DNA of 13,648 nt, from the NCBI GenBank assembly GCA_900545015.1, contig UQXJ01000034.1, positions 1 through 13,648 on the forward strand, read 5' to 3'. The first letter of the stretch is position 1, and every line of letters starts with the position of its first letter. Position numbers and translations under genes: made by a program. Source of the stretch: an uncultured Mollicutes bacterium. Lineage in GTDB: Bacteria; Bacillota_I; Bacilli_A; RFN20; CAG-826. The notes under the pieces were generated by a model. It did not search any database, was not told where the DNA came from, and saw nothing but the letters and a program-made list of their open reading frames with translations. Below, one piece after another: positions 1-6,880 of the stretch.

Positions 1-35
1 CTTTTTTTCTTACAAAAACAGCTATAATTATACAT

Positions 36-62
36 AAAAAAATGTCACTTTACATTGTGACA
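36..62 (-). terminator. Intrinsic terminator of the CRISPR array transcript
   Basis: On the minus strand a 6-bp stem, TGTCAC / GTGACA (arms at 57-62 and 43-48, 8-nt loop), is followed directly by seven T residues (36-42). It lies about 70 nt beyond the last repeat in the direction of array transcription. A second AT-rich imperfect hairpin (arms 70-76 and 91-97, inner GAC/GTC pairs, 2-nt bulge) sits between it and the array. Nothing gene-like is visible between the window edge and the array. Confidence 0.6.
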
Positions 63-134
63 CATCATCATTTAATTTGACAAAATCGTCATTAAATATT
101 TAGGCTAGCGACAAGATTTGTAGTTTTATAAATA

Positions 135-567
135 GTTTAACTTATACCGTAATTTACATCACACTCAAACCGTATGAATCGTGAACATTTAGGATTATAT
201 GTTTAACTTATACCGTAATTTACATCACACTCAAACTTTACTATAACAATTATTAATATATTTCGTGTTTAACTTATACCGTAATTTACATCACACTCAA
301 ACATACTTAATTTTATGGTAATGCCTTTTACAGTTTAACTTATACCGTAATTTACATCACACTCAAACCTACAATTTTATTATAAAAATCACCTATAAGT
401 TTAACTTATACCGTAATTTACATCACACTCAAACTTGAAATTTTGAAACTTGCATTTTTAATTTGTTTAACTTATACCGTAATTTACATCACACTCAAAC
501 ATAGCGTATTGAATTAGGCAAGTCGGTTTTTGTTTAACTTATACCGTAATTTACATCACACTCAAAC
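135..567 (-). CRISPR. Type II-A CRISPR array, 7 repeats and 6 spacers
   Basis: Seven copies of one 36-nt repeat lie at 135-170, 201-236, 267-302, 333-368, 399-434, 465-500 and 532-567, with no mismatch that I can see, including the terminal copy. On the transcribed minus strand the repeat begins GTTTGAGTGTGATG and ends AAGTTAAAC. Spacers are 30 nt except the leader-proximal one (501-531), which is 31 nt. Orientation is set by four things: the start of the repeat pairs with the tracrRNA anti-repeat, csn2 and an ATTTGAG leader end lie on the 567 side, a promoter points into the array from there, and a terminator lies on the other side. I see no spacer matching elsewhere in the window. The uniform repeats and short array fit a recently active or recently trimmed locus. 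Confidence 0.98.
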
Positions 568-617
568 CTCAAATGGTATTTAAGATTAGAGAAAGCTCAC
601 TACTTAATGCAAATTAC
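568..617 (-). promoter_or_regulatory. CRISPR leader with ATTTGAG leader-anchoring end
   Basis: Only 60 nt separate the csn2 stop from the first repeat. The leader ends, on the minus strand, in CCATTTGAG directly against the repeat (568-576). ATTTGAG is the conserved leader-end motif of one group of type II-A systems, where it directs Cas1-Cas2 to integrate new spacers at the first repeat. The other end (617-607) reads GTAATTTGCAT, identical to the first 11 nt of the predicted tracrRNA, and complementary (one G-U pair) to part of the repeat at 546-556. The leader RNA could therefore fold back on repeat 1. Confidence 0.75.
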
Positions 618-624
618 TTTATAA

Positions 625-653
625 ATTTTAATAGCAAAAAAGATTCTCATCAA
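625..653 (-). promoter_or_regulatory. Predicted pre-crRNA promoter inside the csn2 3' end
   Basis: On the minus strand TTGATG (653-648; 4 of 6 to the -35 consensus) is separated by 17 nt from TAAAAT (630-625; 5 of 6 to the -10 consensus). The predicted start is near 617-618, about 50 nt before the first repeat. The -10 box overlaps the csn2 stop codon. This would let the array be transcribed apart from the cas operon. Predicted from sequence only. Confidence 0.55.
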
Positions 654-1290
654 TAGTAAAACAATTTGTATCACTAATAGATAGGTCTGTGCTTTTTAAA
701 TAGTCAACATCAATAACAAATAAATTCAAATGTCTTAATTCTTCATCAATTATTTTCAATTCTTCATTAGTAAACAATTTTAATATGCTATTTAAAAAAA
801 CTATTTTCGTTTTTCCAAGCATCGACATCATTTTTAAAACAGAACAAAAATATTCAACCAAACTACTGCATTCATTTAAATAACGATATTTAAATAGACT
901 TAATAAATCTACGAAATCAACTCTTTCAGAAAAAATAGTTTCCAATTTATCTTCAGGATATAGTTCACTTAAAAATTGGCAAATTAGCTCATTAATCTTT
1001 GTAAATTTCTCATTTTCTTCGTCTGTCAAACTTGCTTCTGCATTTTTGTATAGATATTTTAAATTTGCTTTTTCATTTAAGTTAAAAGAAAATAAGCTTT
1101 CAAGAAAAAATGATTCTTTGCTTAAATCAATTCTTTTATTATCTAGCGTAATAAAAATAGAATCTGAATCTTTGTTAAGTAAAGAATAATAGAAATCTAT
1201 GTACTCATTTCTATTTTGAAAATTTAACCTTGTAGCGAAAGAATCAATTATTAATTGATTTATTACTTTACCAAACGACACAATCATCAT
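628..1290 (-). CDS. csn2: CRISPR adaptation protein Csn2 (type II-A)
   Basis: This 220-residue protein sits last in a cas9-cas1-cas2 operon, directly before the leader and array, which is the type II-A position of csn2. Csn2 proteins form tetrameric rings that bind DNA ends and take part in spacer acquisition with Cas1, Cas2 and Cas9. The length matches the short Csn2 subgroup. The sequence is divergent, with a hydrophobic strand followed by charged helices in the middle (about 105-150) and a strand-rich end (KIVFLNSI, LFVIDVDYL), consistent with the Csn2 fold. The call rests more on context than on a catalytic signature, since Csn2 has none. The ATG overlaps the cas2 stop as ATGA, and AAGGAA lies 9 nt upstream of it. 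The second ATG directly after the first could also serve as start. Confidence 0.88.
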   Translation of the reverse strand: MMIVSFGKVINQLIIDSFATRLNFQNRNEYIDFYYSLLNKDSDSIFITLDNKRIDLSKESFFLESLFSFNLNEKANLKYLYKNAEASLTDEENEKFTKINELICQFLSELYPEDKLETIFSERVDFVDLLSLFKYRYLNECSSLVEYFCSVLKMMSMLGKTKIVFLNSILKLFTNEELKIIDEELRHLNLFVIDVDYLKSTDLSISDTNCFTIDENLFCY

Positions 1291-1607
1291 ATTTCAATAT
1301 TCCTTTCATCAGTCGATAGAACTTCTGAAGTTGAATCGCCTAATAAATATTTAATATTCGAAAATTGCTTTTCAGTAATAGTTAAAATTGCTATGTTTCC
1401 GTCATTAGGCAAAAAACTTCTTATTTTTGTTTCTAATCCTTCGATTAGTTGTGGATCGATAGTTAATTTTGCAAAAACAGATTTTTGAATACGATAAAAC
1501 CCAAGTTTCTTAATGTCTTTAATAAAGTGCCTATAAGCTTTTTTGTCTTTAGAAGTTAGCACGGGTAAATCAAAAAATAGGATTGTTCTCATAAATCTAA
1601 AATTCAT
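1287..1607 (-). CDS. cas2: CRISPR-associated endonuclease/adaptor Cas2
   Basis: This 106-residue protein has the Cas2 ferredoxin-like pattern. The first strand is MRTILFFDLPV with the conserved Asp at residue 13. A basic helix follows (KAYRHFIKDIKKLG), then YRIQKSVFAKL, and a late strand NIAILTITEKQFSNIKYLLG that is typical of type II-A Cas2. Two Cas2 copies bridge two Cas1 dimers in the spacer integration complex. The gene overlaps the end of cas1 by 11 nt and ends in TGA overlapping the csn2 ATG, so translation is coupled across all three genes. An internal Met at residue 6 (MRTILFF) is a possible alternative start; I kept the upstream ATG because it has AGAG just before it and related proteins also carry a few residues before this Met. 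Confidence 0.95.
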   Translation of the reverse strand: MNFRFMRTILFFDLPVLTSKDKKAYRHFIKDIKKLGFYRIQKSVFAKLTIDPQLIEGLETKIRSFLPNDGNIAILTITEKQFSNIKYLLGDSTSEVLSTDERNIEI

Positions 1608-2460
1608 ACTCTATAAAAGAAATGTTTTCTAAATCTCCATTTAAATAATTAATTAGTATATTTACATAATCTTGAATAGCATTTTCTAAAAACATTCGTT
1701 TTCCGTTTAAATTAACATTTATAGATAAAACACTAGTTAATATGGTTTTGTAATCGCTCGAGTTAACCTTTTTCAGCACTACATAAGAATCAACAAGTGC
1801 TCTTAATGGTTCAAAAAAATCATAGGTTAAATTAAAAGGATTGGTAACGCCAATATGGTGGATTCCCAATTCAGTTAAGTAACCAGCAGCTTTTATATAA
1901 CGATTTAAGCAAGAAACAATAATTGAATAACCATAATTTAAGAATACATTTATTTCAGAGTCATTATCTCTAGAGAAATCGTTTCCAAATAAAGCATTAA
2001 AATATACTTTAGCAGCATGTCCTTCTCTATTGCTCGCATCGCCATCTTCAATTTCATCTATATAGCATTCGAGCTTATCATACTCTGTTTTTCCTATCTT
2101 TTTTAAAAGTATTATTTCTGAAGTAATCTTTTCCTTAATAATTGCAGACCATAATTTGTTACATCTATTTTTATCCCATAATATTTGTTTTTTTATTTTT
2201 GAATAATTTGAATAATTATTATAAAAACCACTTAATTCACAACATGGGTTTGCCTTTTCATCGCAAAAAATAACCTTAGTCTTATTTTCGTTCAATTTTG
2301 AAATTAAGTATGAAGTTAAAACACATTGATTAGATTGAATAATAAGCGTATTAATTTCTCCAATGGGTATTTTTACATTTTTCTCACCATAAATACATAA
2401 ATACCCTATTGAATATTCGAGTTTACAATGATTTTTTATAGTGATTGTACGAAAACCCAT
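1597..2460 (-). CDS. cas1: CRISPR integrase Cas1 (type II)
   Basis: This 287-residue protein has the length and motifs of type II Cas1, the metal-dependent integrase that inserts new spacers at the leader end of the array. The N-terminal beta domain covers about residues 1-75 and the helical catalytic domain the rest. The metal-binding triad is present: Glu146 in NREGHAAKVYFNALFG, His201/His202 in LTELGIHHIG, and Glu217 in YDFFEPLRALVD. The ATG follows the cas9 TAA with no gap, and a GAGG ribosome site lies in the last cas9 codons, so expression is tied to the cas9 message. Nothing suggests that this gene is damaged, in contrast to cas9 upstream. Confidence 0.97.
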   Translation of the reverse strand: MGFRTITIKNHCKLEYSIGYLCIYGEKNVKIPIGEINTLIIQSNQCVLTSYLISKLNENKTKVIFCDEKANPCCELSGFYNNYSNYSKIKKQILWDKNRCNKLWSAIIKEKITSEIILLKKIGKTEYDKLECYIDEIEDGDASNREGHAAKVYFNALFGNDFSRDNDSEINVFLNYGYSIIVSCLNRYIKAAGYLTELGIHHIGVTNPFNLTYDFFEPLRALVDSYVVLKKVNSSDYKTILTSVLSINVNLNGKRMFLENAIQDYVNILINYLNGDLENISFIEYEF

Positions 2461-4272
2461 TTAAGCCTCAATTGATTTCCTAAAAAATCCACAATTTGAT
2501 TCAAAGATAATGGCCGATCCTTCTTTCAGTTTCTTATTTATAAGCAAAATACCTGCATTTTTAGAAAGGCCAAGATGCTCCAAGTTAATAGATTTTCTTT
2601 CATTCGTTTTTAAGTAAGAAAGCATTTCCGACAGCAAACATATTTGTTTAACACTATTAAATATATTAAATTCTTCTCTTTTGCCTTCAAGTGCACTAAT
2701 AATTGTTAATGTAGGATTATATGAATAAATTTCTTGAGAATAAAGCTTTAAAAAATATTCATATAAATAATGTATATCTTCGCTAGTAATGAGAGTATCT
2801 TCCCTATCCTTGTTAGAGTAAAGTAGAATTGAATTGTTTAAAATTTTCATATTTGTTTGCGAAATTATATCATTAATTTCCTCTGCATTGGCATTATTAT
2901 CAAGACTCTTCTTAAGAGAAGACGCTATTTTAAAATTTGATATTTTATTATTAAAATATTCAATTTTTTTGATAATTAATATACTTTTCTTATCAAAGAA
3001 TCTTTCCACAGCATTTTTACACAACAATTGATTTCCTGATTTTCCGGTTAAAGTAAATTCAGTTTCACCTTGCTTAATCTTTGTATTAATTTTCAGTGTA
3101 GGAACTATAATTTCAATTTTCTTGTTTGAATACTCTTTTTGATTTTCAATATATTCCTTAACATTTGAACTGAATGCGCTAGGTATAGCTTCAATTATAT
3201 AATCATTATTAGCCTTAATTAATGCCATTGATCCAAATGAATATTCTTTTAATCCACCATAATATTCAGCAGGTAAGTTTTCTTTAACTGATATATTTCC
3301 TTGTTTCTTTCTAGGATAAATTGTCACTTTGCCAAATAAATCTTTTTTAATGCATGTTCTAGTTTTAGTAAAAATAAATTTATAATTGTAGATTAAATCT
3401 TCAATTTCTTTCATTAAATCAGGATTGTTTTCAAAATACCAATAAACCATTTTTGAAGGGTTTAAAGTAAAGTGTTTTGCATCAGCAAATTCCTTTAGAT
3501 TGCTGTAAGTTGACCCTTTAAATTTAGAATAAACTTTATTAGTTTTTGCTCTAACGATTGACCAAGTAACTATATTTAAATAAGCATCATGAGCATGATG
3601 GAAATTATTTGCTTCTCTTGATTTAATTAATCCTTTTTCTTTTCTAAAATCAGATACTACTTCTGCTTTAGAAAATTCAATGTTGCTTGCAGGGCAATTA
3701 AAGAAATTAATTAAACAATCTCTTAAGCCAATTACTGTATGATTAGTAGTATTTAATTGGCTATCAACAAATATTTGAAGTTCCTTGTCGCCAAGTTGAT
3801 TTCTGCTGATTAATGAATTGTACTTTTTGGAGCCAATAAACTTTTTATCATATAAATATTTATAGAATTTGTGTGCTTCAGCTATTCCACCCTTATTTTT
3901 CCATAGCCACTCTGGTTTAAGTGGGTAATCATCATGTTTAATTTTTTGGTTAAATGCCTTTAAAGTTAAAACTTTATTTTCTAGTGAATCATCTTTAATT
4001 AGACATTGTGGAATAATATGATCAACATCATACTTTTCCATTTCTTCTAAATGAATTGGCTCACCAGTATATAAATCTTTTCCTTGTTGAATAAAATAAA
4101 GGAATAAAGCTTCACCATTTAACTTAGCATCACCACCACTTTCATGAATTTCTTCAAGCTCATTTAAGACAGATTTAACTGCATCAGTAATGCCTGCGTT
4201 TTTATAAGTTTCTAAAAGTTTTTCGTATCTACTTTTTGTACGACCCTTGTCGCCCTTAACAGCTTTATTTGT
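2461..4272 (-). CDS. cas9: Cas9 C-terminal part: linker, HNH, RuvC-III, PAM-interacting domain
   Basis: In the shifted frame the sequence is open from the junction to the TAA at 2461. It first encodes a Cas9-like stretch (KAVKGDKGRTKSRYEKLL) that belongs between RuvC-II and HNH. HNH follows with YDVDHIIPQ and ENKVLT...FNQK, then RuvC-III with NNFHHAHDAYLN, then the C-terminal wedge and PAM-interacting region. A TGA just upstream of the junction blocks this frame. The first in-frame ATG (4041) falls immediately before the HNH His and lacks a convincing ribosome site, so independent translation of a functional piece is unlikely. The TAA abuts the cas1 ATG, so a frameshifted message may also lower cas1-cas2-csn2 translation. 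Confidence 0.88.
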   Translation of the reverse strand, partial: TNKAVKGDKGRTKSRYEKLLETYKNAGITDAVKSVLNELEEIHESGGDAKLNGEALFLYFIQQGKDLYTGEPIHLEEMEKYDVDHIIPQCLIKDDSLENKVLTLKAFNQKIKHDDYPLKPEWLWKNKGGIAEAHKFYKYLYDKKFIGSKKYNSLISRNQLGDKELQIFVDSQLNTTNHTVIGLRDCLINFFNCPASNIEFSKAEVVSDFRKEKGLIKSREANNFHHAHDAYLNIVTWSIVRAKTNKVYSKFKGSTYSNLKEFADAKHFTLNPSKMVYWYFENNPDLMKEIEDLIYNYKFIFTKTRTCIKKDLFGKVTIYPRKKQGNISVKENLPAEYYGGLKEYSFGSMALIKANNDYIIEAIPSAFSSNVKEYIENQKEYSNKKIEIIVPTLKINTKIKQGETEFTLTGKSGNQLLCKNAVERFFDKKSILIIKKIEYFNNKISNFKIASSLKKSLDNNANAEEINDIISQTNMKILNNSILLYSNKDREDTLITSEDIHYLYEYFLKLYSQEIYSYNPTLTIISALEGKREEFNIFNSVKQICLLSEMLSYLKTNERKSINLEHLGLSKNAGILLINKKLKEGSAIIFESNCGFFRKSIEA

Positions 4273-6746
4273 TCTAGTCGTTCAATATAGAATTGAAGGT
4301 CATCATAAGAACAATGAAGTACTGTTTTTAATTCTTCAATAATATTACAAGATAAAATAATTGGTCTTCTTGAAGCTGAAGCTAGTGGTAAATCATTAAC
4401 ATATTCATAAAGTTCTTTATCACCAACTTCTTCCTTTTTAAAATAAGGCTTAAAGTTATAGATTAAACCATCTCCTGAAGGATTATTTACATCACCTAAA
4501 ATTTCTAATAATACTTTTGGAGAGTTTTCATCTTTTGTTGCGTTCTTTAGGATTTTTAAAATTGTTGTATCGATAAGTTCTCCGTTTGAATCATATGGTT
4601 TGATAACAGCTAATAATTTGTAACTTAAGTTACTAAATTTATTGTAATTTAATGCTTTAATCTTTTTGATTGTATCTTTATCAAACTTATATTCGTTTTT
4701 AAGTCTTCTTTCTAGAACTGACTTATCTTCAAATATAGCAATATCCCTAATGATTTTTTCAATCATTTCAATATTTTTTTCAACGTAATCTCTAGATCCA
4801 AAAATATGAACAAAATCATATAAAGAAGATAAAGATTGTAGTTTCTTTTCTAATTCTTTTCCATTAGCGTTTCCATATCTAACAATGACATTGTCATCTT
4901 GAGTAATAGCTTTAACGTAATCAATAAAATCTTTTTGTGTGATTTTTCTTTTCTTTAAATATAAGCCATCGATAATTCTATCTTTCTCTTCTGCTGTAAA
5001 GAAAAATTCACCATTAACATAAATCTTATTAAGTTCAGAATATACCAAATATTTTTGAAAGGTAATTGAATCTTTTGGAAGGCAGAATTCATCTTTAAGA
5101 TAAGTACATTTGTTTTGCATTCTTTCAATAAATCTAGAAGCACTTGTTCCATCATCAACAACTTCATCAAAATTCCAAGGGCGAATCTTTTTATTTTCTC
5201 TTTTAACAAGCCAAGCAAATTTACCTGCGTTTTCATTATCTCCTGCATAAAGTGGTCCAACATAATATGGAATTTTAAATGTTAATAAAGACATAATCTT
5301 ATCTTTATTAGTATATCCGTCTTCATCTTTTTCATTTAAGAATTCATAATATTTTTCTTGATTAGAAATAATCTTATTTAAAACATAATAATTTAATTGA
5401 TAAGGGAAGGTTGTATTAATTGAGTCATTTTGTCTTAAGAAGAAATCAGGTTCATTAATTCTTTTAAGTAATTTAACCGTTAATTCATCATTGCATTCAT
5501 CAATTTTAATTTTATCTAAAGCAAATGTTTTCTTTAAAAAGGAGACAAATTCTTCTCTATTGCAGTTTGCTTTTGAAATATTCTTTTTCTCTGTATTTTT
5601 AAAATTAGTTCCTATTGTGTAGTGGCCAGTAAATGAAGAATAATTCATTATTTGTTTATTGTTTACATTAGGATTGCCAAAAACATAATCATATTGGTCA
5701 CTATGATTTTTACTTACAAATTCTTTTAAAAGATCAAGATCACTTCTATATTGATTGAATCTTTGAATCATTGTTGTTGGCAAATCTTTAGCAACATATT
5801 TACTTAAATATAGATTTTGATATAAAGAATAAAGCTCGCTAATGCAAATTGCATAATCATTTAAATCAGGATGTTCAGCAGCAAATGATTGTAACGCGTC
5901 ATCAATTTCATTATTAAAAGTTAATTTTAATTCTATTTTTTCTTCTTCATCTTGTTCTAAATATTTAGCAAAATCAACTTTCGCTCCAGCTAACGAATGA
6001 GCAATTAATTCACCAAGTTTATTTCCTTTTTCACTTCCTACTAAAGCTAAATAAAAATTATTCTTTCTATCAGTAATATTATCTTTTTTATATGAATCAA
6101 TTATTTTTTTCACACTTTCATGATTTATTGTTACATCAAAAGTACTAAATTCATCAAATTCCTTAAGTTTATCGACAATCTCTTGTAAAATTATTTCAAA
6201 TTCATCAAGTTTAACTTCACTAGTAAAGTTTTTTGGATCTCCACTATGCAAAAAATTACCACGATATTTAATAAGGTGATGGCAAGCTAAATAAATTAAT
6301 CTAATATCTTCTTTTTTATTAGATTCCATTAAATATTTTTCTAAATGATAAATAGTAGGAAACTTTTTATAGTAAGTTTTGTCATTAAAACCTTTTTCTA
6401 TAAAAAGATTATAGTCGTAATCCTTATGACAATTTGGATCTAATTTATTTAAGAATGACTTCTCAAGTCTTTCTAAAAAAGTAACGTCAATTTTTGCAAG
6501 TTCAGGAGCAAATATTTCATTTAAATAAGAGATTCTTTGCTTTCTTCTATTTAATCTTCTTCTTGCACATCTATATGCTCTACGTTCTGCATTTGGTGTT
6601 TTTACTGAATCTGTTTGTGTGTCTTCAAACATTAATACACCAAGCATTTTTCTTCCTTTTTTTCTTACTACATGCAAGTTTTCATCTGCAACACACCAAC
6701 CAATAGAATTAGTACCAATATCTAATCCAATTTTGTATTTAGCCAT
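4212..6746 (-). CDS. cas9: Cas9 N-terminal part: RuvC-I, bridge helix, REC lobe, RuvC-II
   Basis: As read, this frame encodes 844 residues and stops at TAG. It opens MAKYKIGLDIGTNSIGW, the RuvC-I motif with the catalytic Asp9. The bridge helix follows (RRAYRCARRRLNRRKQR), then a long helical recognition lobe up to about residue 760. RuvC-II comes near the end (DDLQFYIERLE, Glu822). Residues through Glu825 agree with Cas9; the last 19 residues after it are out of frame and resemble nothing in Cas9. If made, this product would hold the recognition lobe and two of three RuvC segments but no HNH, RuvC-III or PAM-interacting domain. At best it could be a guide-binding remnant, not a nuclease. Confidence 0.9.
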   Translation of the reverse strand: MAKYKIGLDIGTNSIGWCVADENLHVVRKKGRKMLGVLMFEDTQTDSVKTPNAERRAYRCARRRLNRRKQRISYLNEIFAPELAKIDVTFLERLEKSFLNKLDPNCHKDYDYNLFIEKGFNDKTYYKKFPTIYHLEKYLMESNKKEDIRLIYLACHHLIKYRGNFLHSGDPKNFTSEVKLDEFEIILQEIVDKLKEFDEFSTFDVTINHESVKKIIDSYKKDNITDRKNNFYLALVGSEKGNKLGELIAHSLAGAKVDFAKYLEQDEEEKIELKLTFNNEIDDALQSFAAEHPDLNDYAICISELYSLYQNLYLSKYVAKDLPTTMIQRFNQYRSDLDLLKEFVSKNHSDQYDYVFGNPNVNNKQIMNYSSFTGHYTIGTNFKNTEKKNISKANCNREEFVSFLKKTFALDKIKIDECNDELTVKLLKRINEPDFFLRQNDSINTTFPYQLNYYVLNKIISNQEKYYEFLNEKDEDGYTNKDKIMSLLTFKIPYYVGPLYAGDNENAGKFAWLVKRENKKIRPWNFDEVVDDGTSASRFIERMQNKCTYLKDEFCLPKDSITFQKYLVYSELNKIYVNGEFFFTAEEKDRIIDGLYLKKRKITQKDFIDYVKAITQDDNVIVRYGNANGKELEKKLQSLSSLYDFVHIFGSRDYVEKNIEMIEKIIRDIAIFEDKSVLERRLKNEYKFDKDTIKKIKALNYNKFSNLSYKLLAVIKPYDSNGELIDTTILKILKNATKDENSPKVLLEILGDVNNPSGDGLIYNFKPYFKKEEVGDKELYEYVNDLPLASASRRPIILSCNIIEELKTVLHCSYDDLQFYIERLEQIKLLRATRVVQKVDTKNF

Positions 6747-6776
6747 AAAATTTTCCACTCCTTAAATAATTTTGCT

Positions 6777-6804
6777 TTTACTATTCGAGCTATCGTGCTA
6801 AATT
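6777..6804 (+). promoter_or_regulatory. Predicted tracrRNA promoter
   Basis: TTTACT (6777-6782; 4 of 6 to the -35 consensus), a 16-nt gap, then TGC-TAAATT (6796-6804), an extended -10 with 4 of 6 matches in the hexamer. The predicted start at about 6811 coincides with the first base of the anti-repeat. The region from the extended -10 to the 11-mer GTAATTTGCAT closely resembles the array leader promoter. Confidence 0.55.
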
Positions 6805-6807
6805 ATA
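6802..6807 (-). promoter_or_regulatory. Predicted -10 box of the cas operon promoter
   Basis: The minus strand carries a perfect TATAAT at 6807-6802, which would start transcription near 6795, about 50 nt before the cas9 ATG. A clear -35 at normal spacing is missing; TTGAAC (6834-6829) is 21 nt away. The box shares bases 6802-6804 with the tracrRNA -10 on the other strand, so the two promoters could exclude each other. Confidence 0.4.
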
Positions 6808-6810
6808 AAT

Positions 6811-6880
6811 GTAATTTGCATCACAGAAGTTCAAATAAGCTTTATGCGATTACACAGGGATTCGGTGAATCCCATTTTTT
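6811..6880 (+). ncRNA. tracrRNA
   Basis: This small RNA pairs with the repeat part of pre-crRNA, allowing RNase III processing, and anchors crRNA in Cas9. The anti-repeat is at 6811-6836. GTAATTTGCATCACA (6811-6825) forms 15 pairs, one of them G-U, with the repeat. The 5-nt GAAGT (6826-6830) bulges opposite a single repeat G, and TCAAAT (6831-6836) closes the lower stem, giving the usual lower stem, bulge, upper stem form. A short nexus-like hairpin follows (GC TTTAT GC at 6839-6847, flanked by TAA/TTA), then a terminator hairpin at 6857-6873. It lies upstream of cas9 and is divergent from it, a known II-A arrangement. The nexus stem is short, with only two G-C pairs above an interrupted A-U stem. 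The start is inferred from the promoter, so a longer form is possible. Confidence 0.9.
6857..6880 (+). terminator. tracrRNA 3' hairpin and Rho-independent terminator
   Basis: GGGATT / AATCCC (6857-6862 and 6868-6873) with loop CGGTG, followed by A and six T residues (6875-6880). As in other II-A tracrRNAs, the terminator stem also serves as the 3' structural hairpin of the RNA. Confidence 0.85.

Larger units (their letters stand above)
2461..6746 (-). pseudogene. cas9: cas9 (type II-A effector), interrupted by one frameshift
   Basis: This is a full-length Cas9 coding region whose frame changes once, near 4271-4273. Restoring a single base there (CTA GAA ACA AAT AAA) would give one protein of about 1,428 residues, within the II-A range. 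Active-site residues read across both halves are intact: Asp9 (RuvC-I), an Arg-rich bridge helix near residues 55-75, Glu822 (RuvC-II), Asp909/His910/Asn933 (HNH), and His1051/Asp1054 (RuvC-III). The C-terminal PAM-interacting end closes with a GFFRKSIEA-type tail. The ATG at 6746 is preferred over an upstream in-frame GTG at 6758, because the AAGGAG site (6763-6758) overlaps that GTG and sits 11 nt before the ATG. Without correction, neither half alone has a complete RuvC site. This could be a real mutation or a sequencing/assembly error in an A-run. I see no canonical slippery heptamer. Confidence 0.9.

Noticed and set aside
4262..4280. Programmed -1 frameshift producing full-length Cas9
   Set aside because: The codons before the junction (CTA GAA CAA ATA AAG CTG) contain no X XXY YYZ slippery heptamer, and Cas9 is not known to use recoding; one missing A explains the junction.
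4955..5263. 102-residue frame inside cas9 on the same strand
   Set aside because: It is an out-of-frame shadow of the Cas9 coding sequence with no ribosome site or recognisable domain.
6744..6758. GTG at 6758 as the cas9 start
   Set aside because: It overlaps the AAGGAG ribosome site; the ATG at 6746 gives the usual Cas9 N-terminus.
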